NCBI GenBank assembly: GCA_029962745.1
Contig: CM057165.1
Span: 8,517,523 to 8,581,522 of the forward strand
Direction: 5' to 3'
Origin: Echinometra lucunter
Taxonomy: Eukaryota; Echinodermata; Echinoidea; Camarodonta; Echinometridae
DNA: 64,000 nt
Shown: positions 32,674-44,320 of the stretch, piece by piece
How positions within the stretch are numbered: the stretch's first letter is position 1
How the letters are laid out: every line of letters starts with the position of its first letter
The notes under the pieces: model-generated
Seen by the model: only the letters and a program-made list of their open reading frames with translations
Databases searched by the model: none
What the model was told of the DNA's origin: nothing
Translations under genes and position numbers: made by a program

Positions 32674-33342
32674 CTGAAAAGGAAATCAAAATTAAACAAG
32701 TGTCAAATTGTTAATTTGTATCTTTATATTCATCCCTGACCAGAGCAATTATATTTGAACATTATATATATATATATATTTCATCTCAGAACCAAACAAT
32801 CATATTTGAGCATTTTACATATAAACCGGTGTCCCAGAAAAAGCGGAACGGCGATTTTCAGTACTTTGTCTTCAAAAAGTATGTAATCTATCTTCATCAT
32901 TGGATAAAGCATCTTCTACCGAGGAAATTGATACCAAGATAATTGATTTTCGTGAAGTAATTTTGATTCTACGTCCGTTTATTAAAATACAATCATTTTC
33001 AAATTTCGCATGTTTTTGGCGACCGATGAGAATAGAATTGTGTCGGGAATGGCCTTTCATAATACGGGAACCCCACTGATGCGCGTCAATAATCAAACAT
33101 GCATATGGAAGGCCATTCCCGACACAATTCTGCTCTCATATGTCGCAAAAAGCATGCGAAATCTGGAAATGACTTAAGAAGCGGGCATATAATCAAAATT
33201 ACTTCACCAAACTCAATGATGTTGGTATCATTCTCTTCCGTAAGATGTTTTACCAAATGATGTAGAAAAAGTGTATACTTTCTGAAGGCAAAGTACTGAA
33301 AATCCGTCGTTCCGCTTTTTCTGGGACATCCGGTATATATAT

Positions 33343-33404
<62 letters not shown>

Positions 33405-33413
33405 ATGTATATA

Positions 33414-33462
<49 letters not shown>

Positions 33463-36400
33463 TGTATATATAGCAGCTCCAGGAAGAAAGTGGTATAACG
33501 TTATATAATTTATTCCATTAGGGTACAAATTTGCATTTAAACAGAACAATCCAATTATTTGACATGTGGGTGTTTCGCAAAGATCTAGTCAAAGTTAATG
33601 TGCGATTTCGCCAAGTCCAGCTTGGTGTCAGTCTGAATCACGTTGCCTGGCTAAGTCTGTTTCACGAATTCGCTTTTCGGGGTAAAAGTTACGCATGGTT
33701 TGGGAACTCACACATGATTTTAAGTGAAACTTAATTGATATGAAATACCCCTAAGGAATATTAAAATGCTCATAGCCACAAGTAAGTCCACAGAAGGTAT
33801 AAAAGTTGTGAAAGAGAATAAGGAGACAAGGACACCAGATTGGTCAAATGCATAAAATATTTAAAAGCATTTACTGGTCTTTTCTAGACTTCGCTGGCAA
33901 AAACAAAAAACAAAAACGGGAACAATAAAAAATAGTCAAAGGGTATTTGAAAAAGCGGCCAATACCAATAACAAATAAAAACATCTTGTGTTTCCTAGAT
34001 GGCACAATATCATAAACGAACGTTATATACATAAACACACACTAAGAAAAAAAGGTACAATATTGCACCCCTAAGGGTGCAGAATTGCACCCTAATTTCT
34101 TAGTGTGTAAATGCAACACTGGCAGTACCTTTTGGGTGCAATCTTGCACCCTACCCGAAAAAAGTGCAAAAATGCACCCTTTTGTACTTGTTTGCACCCG
34201 AAAATGCCCGTCTGCACCCTTAAAGGTACAACTTTGCACCTTTTAGGGGTGCAGAAAGTTTTGCATTCAAAAGGGTGCAGATTTGCACCTTCCTTAAAGG
34301 GTACAATCCTGCACCCTTAAGGACGCAAAATGTAGTTCACTGCACCCTTAAAGGTGCAAAATGCTTCTTAGGGTGCAAAGTTGTACCCATAAAGGAGCTC
34401 CCAGTGTTGCATTCGAAGGGTGCAAAATTGAATATTTTTTTCTTAATTTGCAGTGATCAACCGTACACACGGTGCAAGAAAATATCGTTTAAAAATATAA
34501 TACCCTTTGAGTTTGAGGTAAACAGTTGGAACCAAACACAACGCATCCGACGCAGCGTAGTACATCATCTCTGCAGAGAGTGGTCGGATTTTCCAGAAAT
34601 TTGGTGTTTTCAACATTTTCTGGACGAAGTCATCATCTTTATGAGAGGCACCCTCTCCAAGGACCTCACAGAGGGCTTTGAAACCTATTTTATAAGTTCG
34701 GTTTCTATTGAGTTGTGCCATCAAAGTGCTCATTGCAATCTACGTGAAATTTAAGGGGAGAAAAATGTTTTATTTGCAATAAGAACATAAGAACATAACA
34801 CCTCAAAATCAACAGTGGCAATTAGTATATACACACTAAGGAAAAAAGGTGCAATTTTGCACCCTTCAAAAATGCAACACTGGGAGCGCCTTTTTGGGTG
34901 CAACTTTGCACCCTAAGACGCTTTTTGCACCTTTAAGGGTGCAGTTAGCTACATTTTGCACCCTAAACATGCTAAAGGGTTCGGAGTTGTACCCTTTAAG
35001 GAAAGGTACAAATTTTCACTCTTTTGAATGCGAAAATTTCTGCACCCTTAAAGGTGCAAAGTTGCACCTTTTAGGTTTAGGGTGCAAACGGGCATTTCCG
35101 GGTGCAAACAAGAGCAAAAAGGTGCATTTTTGCACCTTTTCATGTAAGGTGCAAGATTACACCCAAAAAGGTGCTTCCAGTATTGCATTTAGGGTGCAAA
35201 TCTGAACCTTTTTTTCTTAGTGTGTAATGTAACATAACGATAGAACAAATAATTCACTCAGATTCTCTTTGCAACTTTTGCAGTAAACATAACATAATAC
35301 ATCAATGATAAACATACATGAAAATGTATTTAACCAAAGTGAAACCTTATGAGGGTATCCTGATTCGAAGTGAACATTTTAGCTTCTTAATTTCAATTCA
35401 GTATGAATCCTACACAGTTTGATTTTATGGCTTGACGTACATATATATCTTAGCTGGTGAATGGTATACCACGGATATAGGTAGCGAATGGCCAAGGTTT
35501 TGTCGGTTTCAAGCGGACATGGGGTCAGTTTATGAGATTATGGAAAAGAATAAATTTTACTTCAGTGAGAATTGTATACAGCATGTGAACCCGTAAGTTC
35601 CAGAGTTTGTGCCGTATCGTGCTGTATCTTGCTTCATATTGTTAACATCGCCATGATCGTAAAAGTGTAGGAAATCACAGTGAACATGAATTATACCTGT
35701 GTATCAAATACGTTAGAGAGCGTCACACCAAACTCATGGTACAATGCATACGTGTCACTTCTGCAGTCATGGATCACCTAAAAATTGAATGAACATGAAA
35801 TGAAATCATGATCTTAAAGAGAAAAGGCGTTGGTAACTATTCTCTCTCTTTTCTTTCCCCCTCTATACATTCATATTTAAATTCACTGTTTGAATTATTC
35901 ATTTACCCATTCACTAATACGTCCTTTTGATTGAAGGAATTAGTTTTAGTGTCACCTTTCCTCCAAATTAAGCACTTCAGTAAAAAGTATCATCAAGAAA
36001 ACAAAGATGATACGATTAATGTTTGTTTTTCGGACGAGAGTCATAAAAGGTTGCGTTTTATTTATCATTTTTTCCTTTTTTAACTTAATCAAGTGAATTA
36101 ACGCATCATATTTTTTTTTTTAATGTCGCAAAGAAATTTGAAAAGGAAAAGAAACAGATTCATTGAAAAAAATTACAACGATCAATCAGATACAAAAGGT
36201 ATGTCTTTTGGTTACAGTTCGTTATTCCGAAGGTTCGTTAGTCCGAAAATGAAAAAAAAAAGTTCGTTATTCCGAAGGTTCGTTAATCCGAAACGAAATA
36301 AGGTTCGTTATTCCAAGGGTTCGTTAGTCCGAAAATGAAATAAGGTTCATGCTAGTTCGTTGGCTATTTTCGAACGAACCTTATTTCATTTTCGCACTAA

Positions 36401-39400
36401 CGAATCTTCGGACAAACGAACCTTCTGAATAACGCCACAAATGTTCGGACTGAAGGAACCCTTTTATTTTCGGACTAACGAACATCTAGGTATACGCAAT
36501 TTGCGTGTTTCGGAATAACGAACCTTCGGAATAACGAACATCACCCGTCCTTTTATTGAAGAGCTTATTTCCAAAAGGAGCTAAATCTACTTTGAGTGAT
36601 TTCGAGTAAACCAAGGATTTTTATTCATAACCCATTTTCCTTCTTCAAACATTAAAAAAAAATCACAAGTCAGAAGTACCAACATTAGACATGCAAAAAT
36701 GAGAATGAAAGAAATCCTGCATGAGTAGTAATATTTTGGTATGGTATTATTATTATTATTGTTGTTGTGATTATCATGATAAATTGGAGAAATTTGGAAA
36801 TGCATATTTCATAGGTTAAGTAGGCTGGTCACATCAAAACTCCTGAACCAAATTTCAGTCCCAGTCCGCCCCCTGGTCTTAACTTCAAAATGAAACTTAA
36901 TAAGAGAGAATGATTGAGGGGAAAAGATGCAAGGACAACTGTATTTTAAAACGATGGGAATAGCACATAGTAGTTTTAGAAGTAGCATTTCCCGTTTAAA
37001 GAGAATATTATTTCCTGATTTTAATCATGTAAATGAAATCTAAGTGTCAACTAGGCACACTAAGATTGTTCAAATACATGTTCATGAATATTTCAACTTT
37101 TTTTATATTTGATCTTACTTCTCAATTGGCTCCTACTGAAAACATACATGTAATTAATGAAATAAATACCATTATCCTTCAGTAGGTTACTGGTGAGATG
37201 GGTGGAAGGGTGGAAAGGGTGGGTTGCATATGTTAGGCTACGTAAGGCCGGGTGGGGGTATCAGAATAGATTGTTAATGTTTATTTTTAGTTTGACTTGA
37301 TTTAATTTGTTTAGTTTATTGTATTCTAATTTTGCTTCGATATTGTGTTACATTATTATTTATGTATTTTATCATTGGACCCCATGGAAGAACAGAGCCA
37401 TTTTGTAAATGGCTCTGAAATGGCAATCCTCCCGTTCTATCATTTCATTATTTATTATTTTATGTCATTTAATTATTGTATGTCATTAATTTTGTTACTG
37501 ATTTTGTTATATGTATCTATGTTCTTTTTATGGTTTTAAAGGAAATAAAAACAAACAACAACAACAACAACCTTTTTCCCACAGTGAATGATTATCATCA
37601 TCTTCTTTTGTTTAAACTTCAAAATTCTTGAAGTCGTCAAACAGAAATGCTTCGGATAAATTTCGAATTTGATTAACATGAATAAATTGAATAATCAGGT
37701 CACTAAGAAATGAACTGATGGTCGATTTTAGGAAAAAAATTATATTTAAAACAATCTAAATTGAGGACGTTTCCAAAAGCAATCTTGCAATAATCCAATT
37801 AAATGACTCCCTAGTCGGCTAACTGCTAATACATGAAATTGGCTACATTTTTTTTTTTCTTGGTTGAAGACCTGTCAGGGCAAACTGCCCCCCTCGCCCC
37901 TTCTGAAAATACGCAAGTGATGAGGACCTACCTTTACGATGCTGTCACGTTCTAGAATCTTCTTGAGGCTGGAGTTTCCTTTGAGGAGCTGAGGATTCTT
38001 GAAAGCATCGAAGAGGAATGCTTCCCCTTCCCATGTTGAGATCTGAACGAGAGTCAGGCAAACCCCTCTCTGACCCTGCGTATAAGATTACATACACTGG
38101 CAAAATTTAGATGCAACCTTCTTGTATATACATATTGTGATAAAATAAGGCTGAATTCTGATCAGTTGCAATAAGGGGAAAACACGTTTCAGTAATGGAT
38201 GAGGGTACACTATCCGGTAAGACACTCTTTACTGATTCTTTTCTATAGGGTAAATGTAGGGAATACGAGACCCTGAGCTCATTTGCATAATAGCATAAAA
38301 ATGGATACAGACACACACGAATAAGTTTTACCAATGTTTTCAGTAACTTGTCTTGTTATCTAGGTACCATAATAATGACTAAAATGTGTTTACTTAATAA
38401 AATAATAGGCTTAATGACGCCAGAGGTAAATGGTCTCTTATTGCCTATCTGTGAAGGTAATACGAGACCGCTTCATTTCAACCTAAACCTCAGGGAGTTG
38501 TTGAGTAAAATACATTTTTATTGGAAATACAAATGCCAATAAAGAAGTGTTTCTCTTAAAGTATGTTTGGGTTTCATCAAAGCCAAAATCTGTTGAAATT
38601 TTAACAAAAAACTAAAAGAACATAATGAGAGAAAATTGATTACCATTTAAATGTCATTCAATGCCATGGCATTCACACCATCATGTTGCCGGTACTTTTG
38701 TCTCCGGCACTTGGCATTTTGTTGTTGATGATTTTTAGTACATCAGTACTGAACAATTATTGGCAATCATAATTATAATTTTAATTTTAAAAGTTACAGA
38801 AAGAAAGGCAACTGTAAAATGACATTAAGACATCTTAAAAACATCCAACCAAACTTGAGTAATACCATAATGCAGTGCAAAAAACTGCACATTTTCTTTA
38901 TGCAAATTTGAATTTGTTGAATTTAATACAAATTTTACACATCATTAACAATTAAAGGATTTGCCTGAATATCATTTTTTTTGTTCTTATACTAGTAAAA
39001 ATTTCTTTAAAAAAACAAACAAACAATTAATAGAGAGGTGTTTTACAGGTCATCCAAAATATCACTTAATTAGCAGGAATTTTCTTATTGCCAATATTCT
39101 GAATATAATTAATATTTTCGTCAGTTTTCAAAACATAAAACTCCATGACAGTAAGCTTACACGATTTATCAATGCACAGTAGACACAGTAATCATGCATG
39201 ACAATAGCCGCCACATTGGTGGTCTCATATTACCTACACACATTATTGATTGGATGTCCTTATTGAGGTTCACTATAATGTACTCTACATGTGCACAATG
39301 GTCAACTGACCTACGCAATAGTTAACCAACTTCCTAATATTGTTATTAACACCATTTTCAGAGCACACCTCTTTATTATTATAATACACCACTACATTCC

Positions 39401-41462
39401 TTCAAACACACATTATTTTATCTAAGGAAATTTTGACTATGACAAATTCTATCTTGGCATATTTGGTGACTTTTTCTCGGAGAATATGGACTTGTTGACC
39501 CAATGTCTGCGTTGTATGTAAGCAGAAATGGTAACAGTGATGATAAATGGCGCTATAACAATATTTTTTCCAAAGCCTGGGCAGACAGGACACTTTGTAT
39601 TCTGGTGGTCTCGTATTACCTACGGTCTAGTATTCCCTACACTTACCCTATTCATGTACCTATTTTAAAATTCGGATAGACAGAATCATCTACTGTGGTC
39701 GCAATTACTTGTTTCATATAAAAAAAAATACAAAATATCAAAATATGATATTTTAAATATCTGCAACAGTTAATGAATCATGAACATGCATCTAGACCTT
39801 ATAACTGGTTTCTGAAAAGCCCGCCGCCGCCCCTCCATCTCCGCTACGGCTCTATGTGATTCTTTTTTATAACAACATAAATCAGGAAAGGCACATTATT
39901 CAGTATTTTGGGAGTTCTCTCGTCAGGAGTAATGATCCCCCTGTTACCCGACAAAACCAATTCCACACCAACTGGGCACAGTGGCGTAGCTAGGATTCCA
40001 TTTTCGGGGGGGGGGGGGCGGTGGTGAGCACGCGAAACGTGCGAATCACATATTGAGCGCACGAAGCGTGCTCCGGCGGAGGGGGAGGGTGCAGGGAGGA
40101 GGAGTTTCTCTCCTATTACATTTTTAAATCACATATTTCAAGTAGTTCAAAGCAGACTTGCGATATTTGAACAATTTTATGTTCTCATTCATTAACCTAG
40201 AATAGAATGGCATGCTTTCTCTTACCAAGACTTACACCTTCACAATCGAGTCCAATAACGACCGTTTCCCTCCTGGACTTGTCGAGGATCGGATCGAGGA
40301 CCTGGTTACATTTCACCACGGAGTCGATGACTTTAGTTCGACTAAGCACATCTTCAAATGAGGAAATAACAATGAATTGACTCAAAGTGAAAAATGAAAT
40401 GTACTAAGACTTGCCAGCAGCTGGATTTAACCATTACATGAGATGAAAATCTCAGCAAATACTGAACATGAAATTCATATTGCAATTATTGATATGAATA
40501 TGAGCACTCGGGTATAATTCTAACCACTTGCGTCTGAAAAGAAATAGAAATATTATAAACACACACCTGAAATCTGGATTATTCCGCTTTTTGAAAACAA
40601 AATAATTTTTTTTCATGTTATCAATGATAATGGAAAGGATATGAAATAAAGAGCAATGTTACTGTCTTATTATCTGAAATAGAGGATTAAGACTAAACAA
40701 CCAACTTAATATCCTGCCATATCTCTGTTACTTTTACAAAATTACGATGATTTGTCATTCTGTTATTCGGTTTGATTTGATTTGATTTGATTTATTTATT
40801 TAAACACGGTAAAAGCCCAGTTCAGCTTCTCGGCTGGTTTTCAAAGGGGCCGTGTGACAATTAGAAACATTGAAATACATGAAATATGGATTCGAATATC
40901 AAACAATTACAAGTACAAATCGTAACAAAATAAAATACATGAATATTTCAAATTTTGAATGAGGTTTAAAAACATATTATGTATCACAAACATAAAATAG
41001 ACAAAAACAATTAAGAACTTACATAAAATAAGGCGGAAAGAACAACAAATAAACCTAGAATATGTAAATACATTTTAACGAAATATGAAAAGAAAAATAT
41101 GATATATGCAACGAAATTATTATTATTATTATTATTCGGTAACATTCGGTAACATTTAATGATGCAAATGACACGCTTTCTCTTTCTTTGTACTCTGTCT
41201 CATCCTCATCCTTAACCCAATTTTCTTCGTTATTTTTCCTTCATTATTCGCTAAAGGTGCACCCATTCTCTGGAACTCACTTCCCCTTATCTGAGACAAT
41301 TAGACTCCACAGAACAGTTCAAAACACAACTAAAAAATACCTGTTTACCCGTATGTAGATTGTCTGCTGAACTATGAACTATTTTCATGTAACCTGCATA
41401 TCTATCTACTATTGTCGCGCCTTGAGCGAAAGTTTTCCGGATATGTGCGCGTTATAAGTTGA

Positions 41463-41525
<63 letters not shown>

Positions 41526-41527
41526 TC

Positions 41528-41586
<59 letters not shown>

Positions 41587-42253
41587 TTGATAGCGCTAAA
41601 TAACTTTTATGACGATGTTCTTTAATAACACCCTTAATATGATTGCCATGTCTTCGGCGTTCCCAATTACACAAGCTCCATTTTTCAGGTGTTCGCCTCC
41701 TTCTTCGCAACATATACTGCATTTATGTACATTATAACACAATGTTAATGTATTACACATGTTTTAAGAGGAAATAAATGTGAATTTCATGATCATGATC
41801 AAACATAATGACGTAAAATAATGCGCTTACCGATGAGGTCATCTGGTTCGCTGTAAGCAGCAGCACCCCAACTGACAGGTGTATAACTGCTTCTTCCCAA
41901 TTTAGGCGGGCATATCTGCAGGGCTTTCTTGTAATTGCTGCATTGAAAACCTCCTCGGTGAAGCAGTGCTCCTGCGCACAACTGCTTCCCGAAATTTTGA
42001 AGTACTGAGGCAGACTCAGGATGAATCTTTCCAGATCATTCTGTGTCGCTAAATACAGACCAATGTCAGGGATTCCCTGAACCTTGTTGTGGACGTTACC
42101 AGAGGAAGGAGTCTTGGCAGATATGTTTCTTGAGTCGAGACGACTGCCAAGAGGGCGAAATGATTCGCCCGGCGATCTTCCGAGGCACGCCGCTCGGGGT
42201 TTCGATATCCGCAAAGAGCCAGCTCCGGACTGTCGTATTGTGCGGCGCCTCCT
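32538..42253 (-). CDS. EXD1/Egalitarian-like 3'-5' exonuclease gene B (frame-disrupted)
   Basis: Six - strand exons match gene A: about 42253-41831, 40351-40226, 38075-37932, 35777-35697, 34739-34504 and 32673-32538. Exons 2, 4 and 5 have exactly the lengths found in gene A (126, 81 and 236 nt). The DEDDy residues are present: LDCEG, HDCRSD and YAASD. The protein continues beyond the point where gene A stops, ending QLRGLRY. Exon 1 carries at least three one-base losses relative to gene A, and exon 3 has one extra base, so no single frame spans the gene. Either it is a young pseudogene or the assembly has base errors. The N-terminal part of gene A has no clear counterpart here. The family acts in piRNA biogenesis in animals studied; function here is inferred. 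Confidence 0.7.
32825..33334. repeat. 510-bp palindromic MITE in intron 5 of gene B
   Basis: Ends ACCGGTGTCCCAGAAAAAGC and GCTTTTTCTGGGACATCCGGT are inverted. The arms (about 32825-33058 and 33102-33334) pair along most of their length, so the element is nearly a full palindrome. TA-rich flanks fit, but do not prove, a TA duplication of the Tc1/mariner type. A copy is at 61056-61566. Confidence 0.75.
33335..33462. repeat. (TA)n microsatellite
   Basis: A long TA run with two ACATGTATA interruptions follows the palindromic MITE directly. Confidence 0.95.
34037..34452. repeat. GTGCACCC-type palindromic MITE 1
   Basis: Starts CACACACTAAGAAAAAAAGG. The interior is a chain of TGCACCCTTAAAGGTGCA variants. 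Its reverse complement aligns along nearly its full length with 34831-35225. An internal TTCTTAGTGTGT near 34100 suggests that a second small end is nested in it. It sits 51 nt beyond the donor side of gene B exon 5. Confidence 0.8.
34504..34739 (-). CDS. Gene B exon 5 (ExoIII motif)
   Basis: A 236-nt exon, entering in phase 0 and leaving in phase 2, with acceptor CACGTAG and donor GTATTA. It encodes [17 protein letters not shown] and YYAASDA, the last holding the catalytic Tyr and Asp of a DEDDy nuclease. The frame is intact throughout. Inverted copies of one MITE flank it. Confidence 0.9.
34831..35225. repeat. GTGCACCC-type palindromic MITE 2 (inverted to MITE 1)
   Basis: Runs from ACACACTAAGGAAAAAAGGT to TTTTTTTCTTAGTGTGT. 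The interior has repeated TGCACC/GGTGCA units. It is in inverted orientation to 34037-34452, on the other side of gene B exon 5. Confidence 0.85.
35697..35777 (-). CDS. Gene B exon 4 (ExoII motif)
   Basis: An 81-nt exon, 27 codons, phase 0-0, identical in size to gene A exon 4. It encodes VIHDCRSD with the second catalytic Asp, then [16 protein letters not shown]. Acceptor TTTTTAG and donor GTATAA are good. Confidence 0.9.
36217..36539. repeat. MITE of TTCGTTATTCCGAA units
   Basis: The element is built from repeats of GTTCGTTATTCCGAAGG and GTTCGTTAGTCCGAAAATG. The left half is in one orientation and the right half inverted (CCTTCGGAATAACGAAC). It lies in intron 3 of gene B. Confidence 0.75.
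37200..37571 (+). mobile_element. Possible LINE 3' end
   Basis: T-rich sequence ends in GGAAATAAAAACAAACAAC and a short (AAC)n run, which resembles the 3' untranslated end and tail of a non-LTR retrotransposon. No coding remnant was found, so the call is weak. Confidence 0.35.
37932..38075 (-). CDS. Gene B exon 3
   Basis: It encodes [22 protein letters not shown] and [14 protein letters not shown], matching gene A exon 3, with donor GTAGGT. From the obvious acceptor (ACGCAG) the exon is 144 nt, one base longer than in gene A, so it does not join exon 2 in frame. A downstream AG (GTCAGAG then AG) would restore the frame with loss of three residues. Confidence 0.8.
39979..40110 (+). mobile_element. 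Partial hAT-like MITE
   Basis: Left end CAGTGGCGTAGCTAGG is followed by a G-run, then ACGCGAAACGTGCG and GCACGAAGCGTGC blocks, like the element at 23057. No right end with a matching duplication was found. Confidence 0.4.
40226..40351 (-). CDS. Gene B exon 2 (ExoI motif)
   Basis: A 126-nt exon, phase 1-1, same length as gene A exon 2. It encodes [11 protein letters not shown] and [13 protein letters not shown], with the first catalytic Asp and Glu in LDCEG. Acceptor ATTTGAAG and donor GTAAGA are usable. The frame is intact. Confidence 0.9.
40768..41110 (-). mobile_element. Possible LINE 3' end (- strand)
   Basis: It opens with four TTGAT units and TTTATTTATTTAAACACGG, which read on the - strand form an A-rich tail preceded by untranslated sequence. 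This layout is common for non-LTR elements. No coding remnant is seen. Confidence 0.35.
41250..41590 (+). mobile_element. LINE C-terminal relic with (ATT)n tail
   Basis: At about 41253 the translation reads [13 protein letters not shown], then, after a one-base shift, [13 protein letters not shown]. This is the conserved end of L2/CR1-like reverse transcriptase proteins. About 120 bp of untranslated sequence and a long (ATT)n tract follow. The same arrangement is at 58270-58575. Confidence 0.7.
41463..41586 (+). repeat. (ATT)n microsatellite
   Basis: About 40 ATT units with one CTT interruption near 41525. It is the tail of the LINE relic just upstream. Confidence 0.97.
41831..42253 (-). pseudogene. 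Gene B exon 1 with multiple frame breaks
   Basis: Alignment to gene A exon 1 is clear but jumps between all three frames. From upstream: [11 protein letters not shown] and [12 protein letters not shown], then [10 protein letters not shown], then [10 protein letters not shown] to EEVFNAAIT, then [11 protein letters not shown] to PDDLIG and the donor GTAAGC. Each jump is a one-base loss in gene B. The upstream boundary near 42253 is a guess from an AG after a pyrimidine-rich stretch. Sequencing error and decay both remain possible. Confidence 0.6.
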
Positions 42254-43820
42254 CTTGACAAATATGACAAGTGGGAATACATTCTTTTGATTACCCGATA
42301 GATAGGTAGCCACTTCAGATGTACAGTTTCGAACCTTCTGATGTTGCGTTCATGAAGTCGAGCGGTATATACTGGATTTATCTGACATTGTGGCTTTTAT
42401 CTCTTTTTCCGGCATTGGCAATAGTTTAAAGTACACCCACCAGTAAACTCTAAATGAAGACATAACACATTCCTGCGCCACCCGACCACCAACACATTTC
42501 ATAATTCCAGTCGATTTGCACTGATGGGTTCACACTGTTTCATCATTTATCCAGCGAATACCTTTGTGGTCAATCACTGTTTTCAAAGTTAGAATGATAT
42601 TATAACATCGTTCACAGCTGATTATGACGCCCCCTGCATGAGAGTCCCACCAAGTACGTACACTGACGTACGTAGGCGATGATTTTGAAGAATAATTTGG
42701 ACATAATCCAAAAACTTGCAGTCAGAATAATTTCATACTCGAGACTTCCCTACGCATACAGCCACACCACTCTCATAGAAAAAAATATTAAGCCAATAGA
42801 GAGGAAACCAATAAACGAGTAACTACCATTAATGTGTATTCTCGGTGTCCTAATTTTTTTAGAAGATAAGAGAACAAAATGGCCCTTGTCAACCCATTTC
42901 TCGGTAGTGGCTTTAATCAATCTATTTCCTGGTCATCTTATACGGTAGAAGTTTCTTCTATTTATTCATGATTTTATTGACTGTGGAAATAAACTGACAA
43001 TGTAGCACAAAAATAATCATATAGCACAACCTGGTTTTTTTTTAAAAATGCAGATAACTGGATAAAGCCAATAACACTTTGGTATCTCAGGAGAAATACG
43101 GCTCACGCAATATCACATAAGATTACCTCGTGAATGGGTGCTTGAGACGAAAAGGTAAATATAACTATCCTGATTAAGAATTAAAACAGTTTTGATCCTC
43201 TCCATTTGATTTTCTTTCATTCTCTCCTTCTGATACAGGCCAATCCAGTCGTATTAATTCCTGGATCGACAATGGGAGAAAGAATTTCCCATGGTACCCA
43301 TGGTATTTGACGAAATTACCATCAAAACCATGATAGCAACATCAAATTACCATGATTTTATGGTAACTTCGTCAAATTAGTCCTTGGGTTCCGTGGTACT
43401 TTTTTACAAGGACATGGACACGACAAACCGCATGCCTAGGTAGGTCCACGGCGGATTCGCGTATATAGTACAGTAACCATTATTGTGTTCTAATTCTACA
43501 TAATCGATTGTCAAATTTCATATATATCATGTATATTGTATATTAAATATCATATCATATCATATCATGTAAACTTTTGTAATATACGTATATTTAGTAC
43601 TTTATATATCAACTGGTCTATCCATTAGTCTTTATCATGGTGGCCCTATTAATAACTAATATTGCTCTTCCAAAGGGCCTTGTCTGTACAATCTTTTAAA
43701 AAAAATCATTCAAAAACATTACGTTTGAACATTATAATGTACAAAAGCAGAATATAAAAGAAGAAACCACATTATAGCTCTTAGGTACAGAATAGAAATG
43801 TAGTAAAAATGTTAGAACAC
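42254..43820. other. No gene recognised
   Basis: Short open frames only. A palindromic patch of ACCATGG and TTACCAT motifs lies at 43285-43400, and a short CATAT repeat at about 43545-43570. The assembly gap follows. Confidence 0.5.
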
Positions 43821-44320
43821 NNNNNNNNNNNNNNNNNNNNNNNNNNNNNNNNNNNNNNNNNNNNNNNNNNNNNNNNNNNNNNNNNNNNNNNNNNNNNNNN
43901 NNNNNNNNNNNNNNNNNNNNNNNNNNNNNNNNNNNNNNNNNNNNNNNNNNNNNNNNNNNNNNNNNNNNNNNNNNNNNNNNNNNNNNNNNNNNNNNNNNNN
44001 NNNNNNNNNNNNNNNNNNNNNNNNNNNNNNNNNNNNNNNNNNNNNNNNNNNNNNNNNNNNNNNNNNNNNNNNNNNNNNNNNNNNNNNNNNNNNNNNNNNN
44101 NNNNNNNNNNNNNNNNNNNNNNNNNNNNNNNNNNNNNNNNNNNNNNNNNNNNNNNNNNNNNNNNNNNNNNNNNNNNNNNNNNNNNNNNNNNNNNNNNNNN
44201 NNNNNNNNNNNNNNNNNNNNNNNNNNNNNNNNNNNNNNNNNNNNNNNNNNNNNNNNNNNNNNNNNNNNNNNNNNNNNNNNNNNNNNNNNNNNNNNNNNNN
44301 NNNNNNNNNNNNNNNNNNNN
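43821..44320. other. Assembly gap, 500 N
   Basis: Exactly 500 undetermined bases, the same length as the second gap, so the size is a placeholder rather than a measurement. Confidence 0.99.

Larger units (their letters stand above)
32259..35806. repeat. 3.5-kb duplicated segment, copy 1
   Basis: Matches 60473-64000 in the same orientation almost base for base, apart from TA-array length and scattered one-base gaps. It contains the last three exons of gene B and three MITEs. Confidence 0.9.

Noticed and set aside
33531..33734. 67-codon + strand open frame present in both duplicated segments (also 61739-61942)
   Set aside because: It lies inside an intron of gene B on the other strand, has no family resemblance, and its conservation is explained by the recent duplication.
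34111..35205. Several open frames rich in CTL, GAT and HP words
   Set aside because: They are translations of the repetitive GTGCACCC units in the MITEs; the exon on the - strand is the only coding part.
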